In this document: piece after piece, positions 32,553 to 43,946 of the stretch | How positions within the stretch are numbered: the stretch's first letter is position 1 | Layout: each line of letters starts with the position of its first letter | DNA from: Paramyrothecium sp. XJ0827 | Lineage: Eukaryota; Ascomycota; Sordariomycetes; Hypocreales; Stachybotryaceae | Length of the DNA: 64,000 nt | Direction of reading: 5' to 3' | Assembly (NCBI GenBank): GCA_020881915.1 | Contig: JAJFPB010000011.1 | Location: 434,001 to 498,000, forward strand | Translations under genes and position numbers: made by a program | Notes under the pieces: generated by a model | Told to the model about the DNA's origin: nothing | Seen by the model: the letters and a program-made list of their open reading frames with translations, nothing else | Database searches by the model: none

Positions 32553-34184
32553 CTATTTATAGTTAATGATACGTATATCCCTCATCAGAATGGATGGGCT
32601 AAAACTGAAACCCTTACCAGAAACTTCCGCAATACTATCGTTTTCGTCTTCTAGGCTTGTATGATGAATAGGTTGGGTGTTGTAGTCGATATTCTCTTCG
32701 TCGCTAGCGTAGCACTCAGAACCCAATTCGCTTAGTGTACTATCAGAATCTTCATCACCTCCGAACTCTTGGTTCCCTTCTTCATAACTCTTCAACCCAG
32801 CCCTGGCTTCCCTGAAGATCCTATTTCGGACTTCAGCTGGTCTGCTGTCAGGTGCCCGGGCTTCAGGGTTATCGCTATTACGATCTATCCTTACAGGGCC
32901 ACCGCCCTCTCCCGGGACAGCCAGCCAGATAGGATCCCTCCATAGCGTCTCGAGTGCCTCGGTTTGCTCGTGTGTAAGTTTGCGTCCCGTCAACGCTCGA
33001 ACGGTCGATGGAGGAAGCAACCAAAGACGGACCCAGACACAGATGCATCGCTTGAACAACCGATGATATCGGCCCTTTGTCCGAGCATGTGCCACCACTT
33101 CGAACGGCGCCTTGAAAGGGCGATCGATGTATCTACCCCTGATCCAACGTCGGATGGTTGTATCTGTATGTGCCATGGTGTCGGTACAGCGATCAAACAG
33201 TCGATCGAGAGCCCGAATTATACTATACAGCCGAGTTTCATCTCGAGCGCTAGTTCTGAGCCGGACACCTTCCTGCGTAACCATTATATGTGGCTGTCCA
33301 GGCGCTGAGGGTATATCGCTGAGTGTGGTGAGGAACGTTCGATCAGCTCCGTGGAATATTGTCTCCCATTGGGTTCGGCGCATCCAGTTGCTCACAAGAT
33401 TCGGGGATGACTGCGGGCCGGAACCCATAGCAGTGGGTTTGCCGGGGCCGGGAGTAGTAGCATACGATATTCGCTGTAGCTCTGCCATGCAGATTGCGTC
33501 GGCATGCTTCTGCAGAGAGCCTTCTTCAGTGGTCGCACGCACTGCCAGCGGAGCCACTCTGGGCTGTTGGAAGGAGGTGAGCGAGGAGAAGGATCGGCTT
33601 TTGGTAACGCGCCAGGCATGATCAAGGCCACCTTGGACCCAAGTCTGCACCGTCACGATCTCCTGGATATCCTCGCGGATCCAGCGACCACCTGACTTGG
33701 CAGATCCGATTTTAAGCATATGCTCAGCTCTATAATGGCGTGGCACGACCTTGTCACTCGTGGAGTAGAAGCGGCAGTTCAAACATGCAAAGACTTCTTG
33801 CAAAGCTAGGAATGGGTGGGGCTTTTCGCCATCTGATCTCGCCGGTAGTGTCGCGGGGTCCGGTAGCTTGAGTGAGTTGACAAGTTTATTCAACCCTTTC
33901 CTAGCTGGCTTGCTATAGTTATGCTTTTCTCCAAGGTGCCTCGATACCCTATCTCCATCTGTTTTTAGGGCAACCCCGCAAGGTTTACATAGAATCGCAG
34001 CCTCAGGCTGGTTGAAGAATAGATCAAAGGAATCAAGGAACTTGAGCTCGTCAGAGGTTGGCGTTCGGGATGAAGTAGCGAATATGGGATTAGGGTCCAG
34101 CCCATGCATGATACGCTGTTGTCGCTGCTGCTGTTGGTCGCCGCACGCCGAGCCGGCTAGTAAATCTGGAGAGGTGGTGGCCAT
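32553..34184 (-). CDS. DUF3505/OrsD-like zinc-finger protein
   Basis: The ATG at 34184 opens a frame of about 540 codons. The N-terminal third has two Cys/His clusters: CKPCGVALKTDGDRVSRHLG with the following KH, and CLNCRFYSTSDKVVPRHYRAEH (C-x2-C, H-x4-H). This spacing and the text around it resemble the DUF3505 (OrsD) family. The rest is helical and basic, with an acidic tail (about residues 470-510). The function of the family is not established; members are often multi-copy and linked to repeats. A GTAAGG donor near 32617 in the 3' part could open an intron, so the true C-terminus may differ. It runs in the same direction as the kinase-like gene downstream. No frame break is present, in contrast to most neighbours. 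Confidence 0.6.
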   Translation of the reverse strand: MATTSPDLLAGSACGDQQQQRQQRIMHGLDPNPIFATSSRTPTSDELKFLDSFDLFFNQPEAAILCKPCGVALKTDGDRVSRHLGEKHNYSKPARKGLNKLVNSLKLPDPATLPARSDGEKPHPFLALQEVFACLNCRFYSTSDKVVPRHYRAEHMLKIGSAKSGGRWIREDIQEIVTVQTWVQGGLDHAWRVTKSRSFSSLTSFQQPRVAPLAVRATTEEGSLQKHADAICMAELQRISYATTPGPGKPTAMGSGPQSSPNLVSNWMRRTQWETIFHGADRTFLTTLSDIPSAPGQPHIMVTQEGVRLRTSARDETRLYSIIRALDRLFDRCTDTMAHTDTTIRRWIRGRYIDRPFKAPFEVVAHARTKGRYHRLFKRCICVWVRLWLLPPSTVRALTGRKLTHEQTEALETLWRDPIWLAVPGEGGGPVRIDRNSDNPEARAPDSRPAEVRNRIFREARAGLKSYEEGNQEFGGDEDSDSTLSELGSECYASDEENIDYNTQPIHHTSLEDENDSIAEVSGKGFSFSPSILMRDIRIINYK

Positions 34185-35281
34185 GTTACGAAATAGCAAT
34201 TACTCTTTATGCCCTCTTAAAGTAGGATTTGCCTTCGAAATAGGAGATTAGATCGATGATTATGAGTGTAGGAGGGAGGGAAGGGCAGGTGGATTGAATA
34301 GGGATGGATTGATGGGCTTTTCATCTTAACCAATTAAAATTACATTAAGTAAAACGGGGCGCGTTTCCATCGACAGAGCAACGCGTCTAACCAGGGTAAA
34401 AATGGGACTCGTTTACTAAGAAAAGGATAGTAACCGGCAACAGGGATAATAGCGAGATTGCGATTGGCGGAGACACTGAAATGGCTCCCGTTTCTGAAAG
34501 GACTGTCTGAGTAGTAGTTATATGTGATAGGGCCTCCGGGGCCGTTGTGTTGAAGAACTTGCTTTTTGGGAAATAGATGACACCAACCGCTGACCGGAAG
34601 TTCGGACTTCCGACCTGCCAGTCAGCAGTTTTTCTGAACAGCTGAGAGCCCTCCTTCCGGTTTGATCAAATGCATGACCTTTTGGTCCGTTTGATGTGAT
34701 AAAAGCAATGAAAAAAGCTTATTTCACTTATCCTGTTTATTCTGTTATTCCGTTACAACAGATTAGTGTGAGAGCCATAACATGATAACAGAATAACAGA
34801 ATAAAAAAATATTAACATGTTATACAGAACAAGCAACAGAATAACAGAACAAGTTGCCCATGTCTGCCTCTAGATTCTCCACTTGTCTCTTTGTTGGATG
34901 ACGCTGTCGAGTCACTTGCGGGCCGCCCTTGCTAGGCACTATCCCATGGTCGAAAATAAGGGCTGATGATTTCTGATAACTTACAGACGTATCACAATGA
35001 CTATTGCTCTACAAAGGGAGACTCGTGACTCAAAACAAGGATCATGGACGTGACAAAAGTCGATGCTCATTATATCTGCTAAAGGCTGTTCATATTCCTT
35101 GATTTTTGTATTTCTGCAATTGCTTCAAGGTCGATGACTCCATGAAGATCCCCTTGACTGCGCGAAGCCAGGTAGCTTGTAGCTGCCCCACAATAGATTA
35201 GTCAATTTGTCGGTACATAAAGTAACTTCTCAACCCCGCACCACCACAATTACTATGTACGCTGCTTGATACGATACCTCA
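34185..35281. other. intergenic with a small A/T-rich inverted repeat
   Basis: TTATTCTGTTAT (34737-34748) is inverted at 34785-34796 and again at 34793-34804, and AACAGAATAACAGAA-type repeats continue to about 34850. It could be a MITE remnant. No gene is seen. Confidence 0.45.
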
Positions 35282-36251
35282 ATGGCAGACAACGGATCAA
35301 AAAGTCAGCGGCAGGGTCGTCGGGGCCGGGCCGGGCGTGACGATGCCTCTGCTGCTGCTATTGAAGCTATTTTCGACGGTCCAAGACGAAGGCCACCACG
35401 CCGGGCCCGGCAGCAGGCCCGGCGGCAACAGCCTGCCGCCATTGCTGTTGACGACGTTGAAGCTGCTGACGATGTTGAAGCCATTGACGATATTGAGGCT
35501 GCTGACGATGTTGAAGATGCTGACGATGTTGAAGCTGTTGATGAAGGTGTTGAGCTTCCAATTACATTGAATAATAGCCGGCCGGAACAAGCCCATGATA
35601 GCACATGCAGACCAGATATCAAGCCCACGGACGCAATTGGTAGCAAATTTGAACCTTTCAACGTCCCTGAACGCCCCTTTCAAGTCCGTCAGCTCCCTGG
35701 GTCTCCATTGAAGCTGTTCCAGCATTTTCTACCTATTTGGCTCGTTGCAAAATGGGTCAAATATACGAACGACGATTCGGCTGCTGCTGATCCTAAGGAT
35801 CCAACGTTGAAGCCAAATAGTCGTGATAGACATTGGAAACCGACCTCTATTGCAGAGATCTATATATGGATAGCTAGGAATATCTATATGGATAGACATC
35901 CAGAAAAACAGCTCCCTAGCTATTGGAAGCACCCAGAAGGCGGCAGTAATATCTCTCCACATCGAATAGCTCGTTATATGTCTTATGACCGGTTTATCTT
36001 ACTGAAAAAACGGCTTCGAATTTACGATCCAGATAATATAGAAATAGGGATGCCATCACCATACAATAAGGTCAACGAATGGGCCAACGTCATGATGGAA
36101 GCCGCCCTTGATATCGTCATTATTGGCAGCATCATTGGTGTCGATGAGGCTATGCAGGGCTTCCAAGGGAGATCCAAAGAGATTGTAACTATCAAGACGA
36201 AGCCCGCACCCACAGGGCTCAAGATCTGGGTCCTAGCTGTCCAAGGATATA
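35282..36251 (+). pseudogene. piggyBac-like transposase, copy 2 (truncated by hAT-2)
   Basis: Same family as the copy at 94 (shared PGSPLKLFQHFLP, HWKPTSIAEIYIWI, SPYNKVNEWA, IGVDEAMQGFQGRSK). The N-terminus has an additional acidic repeat (DDVEAADDVEAIDDIEAADD, about 35448-35550) built of 15-bp steps, and a basic stretch before it. The similarity ends at VLAVQGY (36251), and the next base starts the hAT-2 terminal repeat. Only the first catalytic Asp (GVDEA) remains; the rest of the nuclease and the cysteine-rich tail are gone. The frame reads on for 66 codons into hAT DNA, which is meaningless coding. Confidence 0.85.
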
Positions 36252-36623
36252 CAGGGTTCAAAGCCACTCCACGAAAACCCACATATGGACTCACATATGG
36301 ATCCATATCAAATACACTCCATTCCATCAGACCCAGTTGTGGATTTACTCCCACTCCACGGGAGCCAGGCCACATGTGGAAATTGTGGAATGCAGTGGAT
36401 ATTTCCTTCATCTTAGCGGAGGTTTACAAATACCACAGAACCCCTAGTTAATAGGTTGAGTTTAAAGTATTTGCGAACTAATATGCCAGGTTTAAGACAA
36501 CGCATACCTGTTCCCTACCGATATCAAGCTACCTGGAATGGCTGTTCAGCTGTTCCTATGATGCTGCTCGCGACCGCAGCTGCCTGGCTGGCAGAATAAA
36601 GATCTGCACGATCCGGTGTATTT

Positions 36624-36631
36624 CCTCATGG
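36624..36631 (+). repeat. hAT-1 target site duplication, left
   Basis: CCTCATGG, identical to 40374-40381. Confidence 0.9.
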
Positions 36632-39600
36632 CAGAGTGCGTAATCAACCAACTACTTCCAATCGTTGGAGCCGTTGGATCCTCCAACTGTGGGTCCAACT
36701 CAACTGAGATCTCGCTCCCCGTGCTTGGCAACCAACCAATTCAGAAGTCCAGTTGATTGGGTTTGGATCCAACCGGTTCCAACTCGTTCCCAGTGTCCGA
36801 GGGTCATGTGAGGCCCGGGCGCCGTAACTTTGACCCCACCTTCAACTTCCCAGTTTGGCTTTTCGTACGGCCCGCTGGCCAATGATCGGCCGCTGAGGGG
36901 CATCATCTTGAGCCAAACGAAACAAACCCTTTCTCGCCTCTCCCACCCGCGCCAGCTTCGCGCTCTTCTCGCGCCAGCCTGGCGTCTGATTATAATTCAT
37001 TCTTGAGCTTATCATTCAGCTTCTCCACGGAAGGCTGAACGGTGGGGCCTTGGAAGTTAAGCCTCCGCGTGAAGGCCTGTGGGGATCTATAAGTCGCTAG
37101 TACATGCGTCCAGTGAAACATTTTGACTTGTGTGTAGGTACAGCGGCCTGTCACCCCACATTCATCAGTCACAGTGGTCGATGTTCACTGTCATGCACAC
37201 GGCATTCTGGACTACGAAACGATACCTTGGAAACATATCTCTAACCATGATAGAATTGATACCAGAAGAAAGCTTTCAGCAAAAGAAATTCAGTGAGTAT
37301 ACTTTAACTGTATGAATGTTAGATAAGAGCTACCGTACAGGCCGCCTATTTATTATGGTGGGGCTGGTATCTCTTAACTCCACAGCTTAGGCTTCGCCGC
37401 TGAGATAACATACTCTTTACTATCTCTCATGTTGCAAGATACATCCGGTACCGTAGATTATATAGTGCCGTGGCTGTGCCTGCTAACATGCCTTAGCACC
37501 ACATCAGAGCTTCGCGATTTGCACACGGCGCGTCGGATCGCGTGGCGGTTTCTCAACGCGTTAATTGTCCCTGCAGACGGCCTGGAAAGGCTGCGCTGTC
37601 GTGCCCGATAAAATGGAGGCAAAGGACGTTGGCCTCTGGTCGTCAAATGTTGCAGTACGTCGCCGCTGAAGGAAGCCATACTATTCCTTCGCTGACAGAC
37701 TCCAGCAGTCTAGCTTCCCAGCCAACACGATGGATATCGATTCCCAGGACATTTTCTTGGGCCAAGTAGGATCTGAAACGTCCTTGACCCTACATTCGTC
37801 TCCCTGCCCGTCGAGGCTCTCTACTCAGTCCTCATTCTTGTCAGGTTCAACGCCGCAGACCCCGCCGAGGAAGATATTTAACCTGGATGAGAATCCTACG
37901 CCTGGCGAGATAGCCACGTTCCCGTTCGAGCTCTTCAACGACGAGCTTCGGGCAGGCACGCCTCCGAGGACTAATGGCGCAAAGGTTGCCTGGTGGTGGG
38001 TGAAAGGGTTCCGTATGAGGCTCAAGGGTAACAGCAAGAAGCTTCGATGGGTATGCCGTCTGTGCGTGAGGAAGAGGTGCCGGACGGTCTCGCACTTCTC
38101 GTACGAATCTAACGGCAGTGCCAATATTATCAAGCACCTGCGAGATATTCATGGGACCAAGGTAAGCAATAAGCAGCTCCTCATTCTTTTACTCCAACTC
38201 AATCTTGCAGGACCCAGGAAGGAAAGACGTGACGCCGCCCAGCCGCACTAAGACTCTGACAGAACACTTTGGAGTGACTGCAGCCCCAGCCGACCAGCGT
38301 ATCTTTTCTACCATTCTTGGGAGGCTCAAACTCGGCGCATTCGAAGAGCTTCTCGTCGACTGGATAACACACGATAATCTTCCTTTCCGACTAATCAAGA
38401 GTGAGCGTCTCCGCCGCCTCATTGAGTTTGTCAACCCCGATGTACAAAGACAAGATATCATCTTCCGCGGTTCTTCGGTCTCGACTGCGATCGATCTACA
38501 ATGGGGCGAAAGGAGCTGTAACGGAACATCTAAAAACTGCTCGTGGCAAGATTCACATCACATTTGATGGCTGGACGTCTCGCAATCAGCTCTCGTTGCT
38601 TGGAGTCAACTGCTTCTTTGTTGACGAACAATGGCGGCACCGGAAACTGCTTCTCGCCCTTCCAGCCGTATCCGGACGCCATACTGGCGATAGCTTAGCC
38701 AACGAAGTGGCTGACGTCTTGGCAGAGTGGGATCTTGGAGGCGACCGGCTTGGGTATATGGTCCTTGATAATGCCAGCAATAACGACACGGCAATGGTGG
38801 CTCTCGGCAACGAATTCGAGTTTGACCCAGACGAACACCGTCTCCGCTGTCTGGGCCACGTCATTAACCTCGCCGTCAAGCAGCTGATATTCGGCAAGGC
38901 GGCGGACGCAATGGAGCATACAGGCAGCAACGAACTGGACTCCGAATACGATTTCGACTCTCTACCGGCCGATAAGCTTATGCAATGGCGGAGGAGGGGC
39001 CCAATTGGTCGACTTCACAATCTCAACGCCGCTGTCTTGAACTCGCCGCAACACTTAGAGTGCCTCTTGAAGTGGCAAGAAGAAGATCTCAAAAGCGGTG
39101 TCCTTGAACTCGTCGATCCTGAGACTAGGAAGAAGCGAGTGCCGCTCAGACCTATCGCTGACAACGAGACCCGCTGGAACTCTCGCCACCGTATGATGGT
39201 CCGCGCTCTGCTTCTCCGTAGATACTTCAATCGGATTGTCGACAAGGCAGAAAGGGCGTGGGGAAGGAGCAAGAGAAAGTCAACGAAGCCTTCTATAATT
39301 GACGACGAGCTGTCAGAAGAGGACTGGGACGTGGTTGAGGTTTTAATTCAAGTCTTGCGGCCGTTTGATGAGATCTCCGTTCGTCTACAAGGCAACCCGA
39401 AGACTAGCGAGGATAACTATGTTACCACCGGCTCCTTTTGGGAGTATTTCCCCTCCTTTGAGTATCTCTTAACGCATTTAGAGGAGCTCAAGCAGAGTCA
39501 TGACCTCCTTGAGGGCTTGGGAAAGGACAGCGCTGATATGGTTGCTACCCATATCAACCTTGCGTGGATGAAGCTTAACGAGTACTACGATAAACTCTGG

Positions 39601-40373
39601 CCTGTTGCGTATATCGGTGCTGTAGTGCTTCACCCTTGCTTTGGGTGGCCGGCGCTGCAATACCACTGGGAAGGACATGCGGATGCGACGCAGTGGGAAG
39701 AAGATTACTCGACAAGACTCAAGAAGATGTGGAAGGAGGAGTATGCTACTCGCGTGGTTCCTGGCTTAGCGATGCTGTCGACAGCGAGCAGCCGAAGGGC
39801 GCTCTCTGGATATGACGCGTTCCTGGCACAGTTGCTCGGCAAACGCAAAAGGGCGCATCCAGATGACAGAGCGGGATATCCTTCGCAACGGCGCCCAGCG
39901 CTTGACGAGTACGAACGTTATATCCAGACTTTTACCCCAGCCGACGACAAATGCCAATTCAGCCCTCTTTCTTGGTGGAAAGAGCACGAAATGGAGTATC
40001 CGAACCTCTCTCGAATGGCCTCTGACTTGCTGTCTATCCCTACAATGTCAGCAGAGACTGAAAGGTCGTTCAGTAGCGGGGGCAAGATGGTATCACCTTT
40101 ACGAACTCGTCTTGATCGACACACTATTGGGATGGCGCAGAGTATGCGGTCATGGAGCAGGGAGGGTATTGTCCTACCCTCATGGCAGTGATGAGTGGGA
40201 TCGGCGTTAAGACGTGAAGATCGGAGATATCCGTTGGTCAAACAACCAACCAACTGCAATCCAACTGAGAGCAGCCTCGTCCAACGTCAATCCAACTGAA
40301 ATATACTTGGCCGGATGTCAATCCAACTGCGAGGAGGTACCAGTTGAGTTGAATTGGTTGATTACGCACTCTG
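36632..40373 (+). mobile_element. hAT-1 element, complete ends and target duplication
   Basis: Terminal inverted repeat CAGAGTGCGTAATCAACCA at 36632 and its inverse ending at 40373. The perfect 8-bp duplication CCTCATGG flanks it (36624-36631, 40374-40381), the hallmark of hAT insertion. GTTGGATT-type subterminal repeats are dense at both ends. It lies inside the 5' part of hAT-2, so it is the younger insertion. Confidence 0.92.
37730..40191 (+). pseudogene. hAT transposase of hAT-1 (one intron, one frameshift)
   Basis: The ATG at 37730 leads to a BED-type zinc finger (WVCRLCVRKRCRTVSH..IIKHLRDIHG). A 49-nt intron (38162-38210, GTAAGC..TGCAG, phase 0) follows. Then come the RNase H-like core with Asp in HITFDGWTSRN (about 38563) and Asp in LDNASNN (about 38768), the large insertion domain (RPIADNETRWNSRHR), and the C-terminal dimerisation domain with the third acidic residue in SAETERSFSSGG (about 40055). 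Near 38500 the frame slips by one base between AIDLQ and NGAKGAVTEHLKT; both sides are family-like, so this is an indel. Otherwise the gene is complete (about 800 residues). It would catalyse cut-and-paste transposition of hAT-1. Confidence 0.88.
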
Positions 40374-40381
40374 CCTCATGG
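40374..40381 (+). repeat. hAT-1 target site duplication, right
   Basis: CCTCATGG, identical to 36624-36631. Confidence 0.9.
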
Positions 40382-40539
40382 GCGACGCGATCCTCAGATA
40401 ATTCTCATCAATTGGCTGATGCTATTAGACCTTCGACTATGTGGATTTTAATTGTCTGACAATGCCAATGCGTCCGACTACCGGTACTTTGGCTCATTCT
40501 GACTGGCAACAAAACTTCAGCTGCAAATATCGTATCACA

Positions 40540-42448
40540 ATGGCCGACTATCAGCCCGATTCTCGACCAGGTACTCTCGAGCCCTCTGCGCAAGGGAAAT
40601 CGACGGCGGCGATCCCCGAACGAACAGAAGAAGACGAACAACGGCTATTTCGCTTGTTCAAGGGCTGGACTTTGTCCGAAAGAGATGGCCACACGCGTCA
40701 ATGGGTCTACCGGTTTGGGTACGACATTCAGAATATAGCAACGAAGGAACGCCGCTGGGTCTGTTGTATGTGTATCAAACGGAAGGATCCGAGGCCGAAG
40801 AATTACCACTATAAGGGCCTGCAGAACGCTGAGAGCCACTTGTTCAAGGATCACAACGGCATAGTCGATCCTTCAGGTAAAAGGCAGGCCCTGAAATCTA
40901 CCGTTGCAACACCCGCCCGTTCAATTGCTACATTACTTCGATTGAATCCAGAGGTCCCCCGCGATCAAGAAATAACGAATCTATTAATCAAGCGGTTTAA
41001 TAAAGCCGCGTTTCAACAGATGATCGTCAACTGGATCGTCAACACGAATCGATCGTTCACCACCGCGAAAGATCCTGACCTGCGAGCGATCTTCGAATAT
41101 CTCAACCCCTCTGTTTCCATTACAGAAGCTCACATATCCGATGTAACGGTGCGCGCAATCGCCGAAAGAGAATTCAACGCGAATAAATCGGCTGTACGGA
41201 AAGACGCTTCGGAAGAGCCCAGGCCAAATCCATATCCAGTTTGATGGATGGCGATCCGGGAACAGGCATGCTCTTTACGGCGTTACTTGTATATTTAGGG
41301 ATCTGGATAACAGGCCCCGGAAGTGCGTTCTCGGCCTCCCGGAGCTACTAGGCCAGCACACAGGCGAGATTATCGCTGAGCAGATACTCGACATCGTCCG
41401 GGAGTTCGAGATTGGGGATAAGCTGGGCTACTTTACGCTGGATAACGCCTCGAATAACAAAACAACGATGGAAGAGCTGGGCCATGAGCTAGGATTCGAC
41501 TGGAAGAAGCGCTGGGTTCGCTGCATTGGCCATGTTGTCAATATAGTGGTGAAACACATGCTATTTGGCCAAGGTCCAAACGCGTTCGAGCAACAGATCT
41601 ACGACGGCCAATTGACGGCCGCGAGGGAACACGAGCAGTGGCGCAAAAGGGGTCCAGTAGGTAAATGGCATAACTTCGCTCATGCGTACGAACATCTTCT
41701 CGAGTCCCTCGAATCCGCCAAAAAGATTGCCGTTGGCCTCCCTGACTCCGAGCATCTCGCCGTTAATATTAATCTAGGCTGGATAAAGCTCGATGAGTAT
41801 TATCAATACCTCAACGACAGTCCTGCGATCTACGGCGCGCCGGCTCTCCATCCTGCTTACCGCTGGGCATTATTCGACGATCTGTGGGGTGATGATGCTA
41901 AACGGCGGACGTGGATTATCAAAGCCAAAGCGATTATTCAGGATCTGTGGGAATGCGAATACAAGGACTTATTTTCTGAAGATCAAGACTCTGATTTACC
42001 TGCAAGTAAACGTCTTAAATCCTCAAGGAACAAGTTTACAGCCTGGCGTAACAGCAAACGAGGGCTAACTCTTCAGAATCAGGCTATTGACGAGTCCGCC
42101 GGGGCATCTCTTTCGTCATTGTACAGAGGGTTGGATCTCGATGAGTACGATCAGTGGCAACGCAATATCGACGATTCTGACGCTCTCGTTACCGACCCAT
42201 ACGAATACTGGCACACCAGGCGTCTCAAGTACCCCAAATTGAGTAGGATGGCCCTGGATTTACTGACTGTGGCCCCTATGTCAGCAGAGTGTGAGAGGTT
42301 GTTTTCAGTGGCCGAGCAGATGGTTACGAGGCTTAGGAATCGGCTAGATGCTTCAACTATCGGCATGTGCCAGACTTTACGCAGTTGGCTACGTGCAGGA
42401 TTGATCGAGCAGCTGGATCAGATACTGACAGAACCTTCGAGGGAATGA
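40540..42448 (+). pseudogene. hAT transposase of hAT-2 (frameshift, internal deletion)
   Basis: The ATG at 40540 opens a frame with a BED-like finger (WVCCMCIKRKDPRPKNYHYK..HLFKDHNG). It ends at a frame slip near 41218, after which the core continues: FDGWRSGNRHALYGV, then LDNASNNKTTMEELG. The C-terminal dimerisation region (SAECERLFSVAEQM, SWLRAGL) is intact. Compared with hAT-1 and hAT-3, the stretch between KWHNFAHAYEHL and LESLESAKKIAVG lacks most of the insertion domain, including the DNETRW-type segment. Two independent defects make this copy inactive. It is only moderately related to hAT-1, so the two are different families. Confidence 0.82.
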
Positions 42449-42641
42449 TGGCGATATGCCAGGGGTTGAGTTATGCAAGGGAGTAAGTCCCTTGCTCGTC
42501 ATGTGGACATCTTTTCCACATTGTGGATTCACATCCATGATGGATCCATATCCATCCATTCCACCGCCGTGATCTTAGTCATCATCCACATCAATTCCAT
42601 ATCCTCGAATGTGTAGTGGAGTGTAGTGGCTTTGAACCCTG

Positions 42642-43675
42642 GCTGGGCGATACAGCCGTTCATTGTGGTTGCAGGCCAATATCACCTCTCCATCTGGTAC
42701 CAAGAAAGCAACCTCCCGGGTGATTGGGCTATCGCTACGACCAAAAATGGCTGGACCGACAATGAGACGGGTTTTGAGTGGCTCAAGCACTTCGATCAAC
42801 ACACAAAGGCCCGATCAAATGGTCGCTATCGCCTTCTGATCCTCGATGGGCACGAAAGCCACCACTCGACCAAGTTTGAGACATATTGTAAGAATAACAA
42901 CATCGTCACGCTCTGTATGCCGCCTCATTCGTCTCATCTACTCCAGCCTCTTTATGTTGGGTGCTTTGGGCCGCTCAAACACGCCTACGGTCGGCAAATA
43001 GAGTATTTGATCAGATGCTCTATAACTCACATTTCAAAGACTGAGTTCTTTCCAGCCTTTTACGCTGCCTTTCAAGCCGCAATGACAAAAAGCAATATCC
43101 AGGGAGGTTTCAGAGGAGCTGGGCTTGTTCCTCTAGATCCAGAAAATGTGCTTTCGAAGCTTGATGTGCAGCTACGGACTCCAACACCTGTCGAAGAGGA
43201 GGCGAGCCTCCCGGGCCCTTGGGTCTCAAAGACTCCAAAGACCGTCCTAGAGGCTAGCTCTCAGTCTGAATTCCTTAAAAGACGAGTTGAGAGACATCAG
43301 AGCAGCTCTCCGACATCTATTTTTGAAGCAATTGAGTCTTTTTCTAAGGGAACGAAGGCAATAATGCATCAGATGGCACTATTGAAGTCTGAGAACCAAA
43401 TTCTTCGACAGGCGAATGAGACCCTTAGCAGGCGGCGCAGAGCAAAAAGGACATACCTACGCAATGGAGGGAAGATGACTCTAGATGAAGGAAGGGAAGC
43501 AATTGATCAGAAGGATGTTAATACGCAGCTAGTGGCCGAATCGTCCAGAAGTCATAGTCAAAGAGGGTCGGCGCGACTGAAGGAAAGGCGTTGTGGAATA
43601 TGCAGCAAGACTGTTCATAATGCAAGAACATGTCAGGTCGTTATAGAGGTGTCTGGAGAGGAGTATAGCGATTAG
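42642..43675 (+). pseudogene. pogo transposase P3, C-terminal half
   Basis: Starts abruptly at the hAT-2 end, within the segment GWAIQPFIVVAGQYHLS, and continues open to the CCHC tail (CGICSKTVHNARTC) and YSD stop. It retains Asp in [11 protein letters not shown] and in the LLQPLYVGCFG region, where the expected third Asp reads Tyr (LYV for LDV). The DNA-binding N-terminus and first Asp are missing. The usual right end does not follow the stop codon; instead a left-type pogo end begins 22 bp later (43698). It is orphaned on both sides. Confidence 0.82.
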
Positions 43676-43946
43676 TTTTAATTGATTAGATGCTTTAACG
43701 TATATGCATAACGAGTGCAACAACATAACGAGTGCAACAGTTCTTATCGCACCTTATAAGCGATTTTTCTAGGATTTTTTAAAAATTGAATTTTATAATA
43801 AAATAGCTAATATTATCTATATGGCTTCTGATAAGGATTTTCTACTTTAAATAAATCTATAGAAAATATAGATTAACCCTAACCCTATTAAACAGAGATC
43901 TTTCCTTATCTAAGACCCACTTTTCTAATATCTCTTTATATATATA

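Larger units (their letters stand above)
36252..42641 (+). mobile_element. hAT-2 element, hosting a nested hAT-1
   Basis: CAGGGTTCAAAGCCACT at 36252 is inverted at the right end (..AGTGGCTTTGAACCCTG in the family form, ending 42641), giving about 17-bp terminal inverted repeats. Subterminal TGTGGA/TCCACA motifs occur at both sides. Without the nested 3.75 kb it would be about 2.6 kb. Flanks do not match: piggyBac on the left (AGGATATA) and pogo P3 on the right (GCTGGGCG). Confidence 0.8.

Noticed and set aside
35297..35725. Minus-strand frames opposite piggyBac copy 2
   Set aside because: Shadow of the repetitive acidic coding stretch on the plus strand.
43870..43890. AACCCTAACCCTA as an interstitial telomere
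   Set aside because: Only about two units; too short to indicate a former chromosome end.
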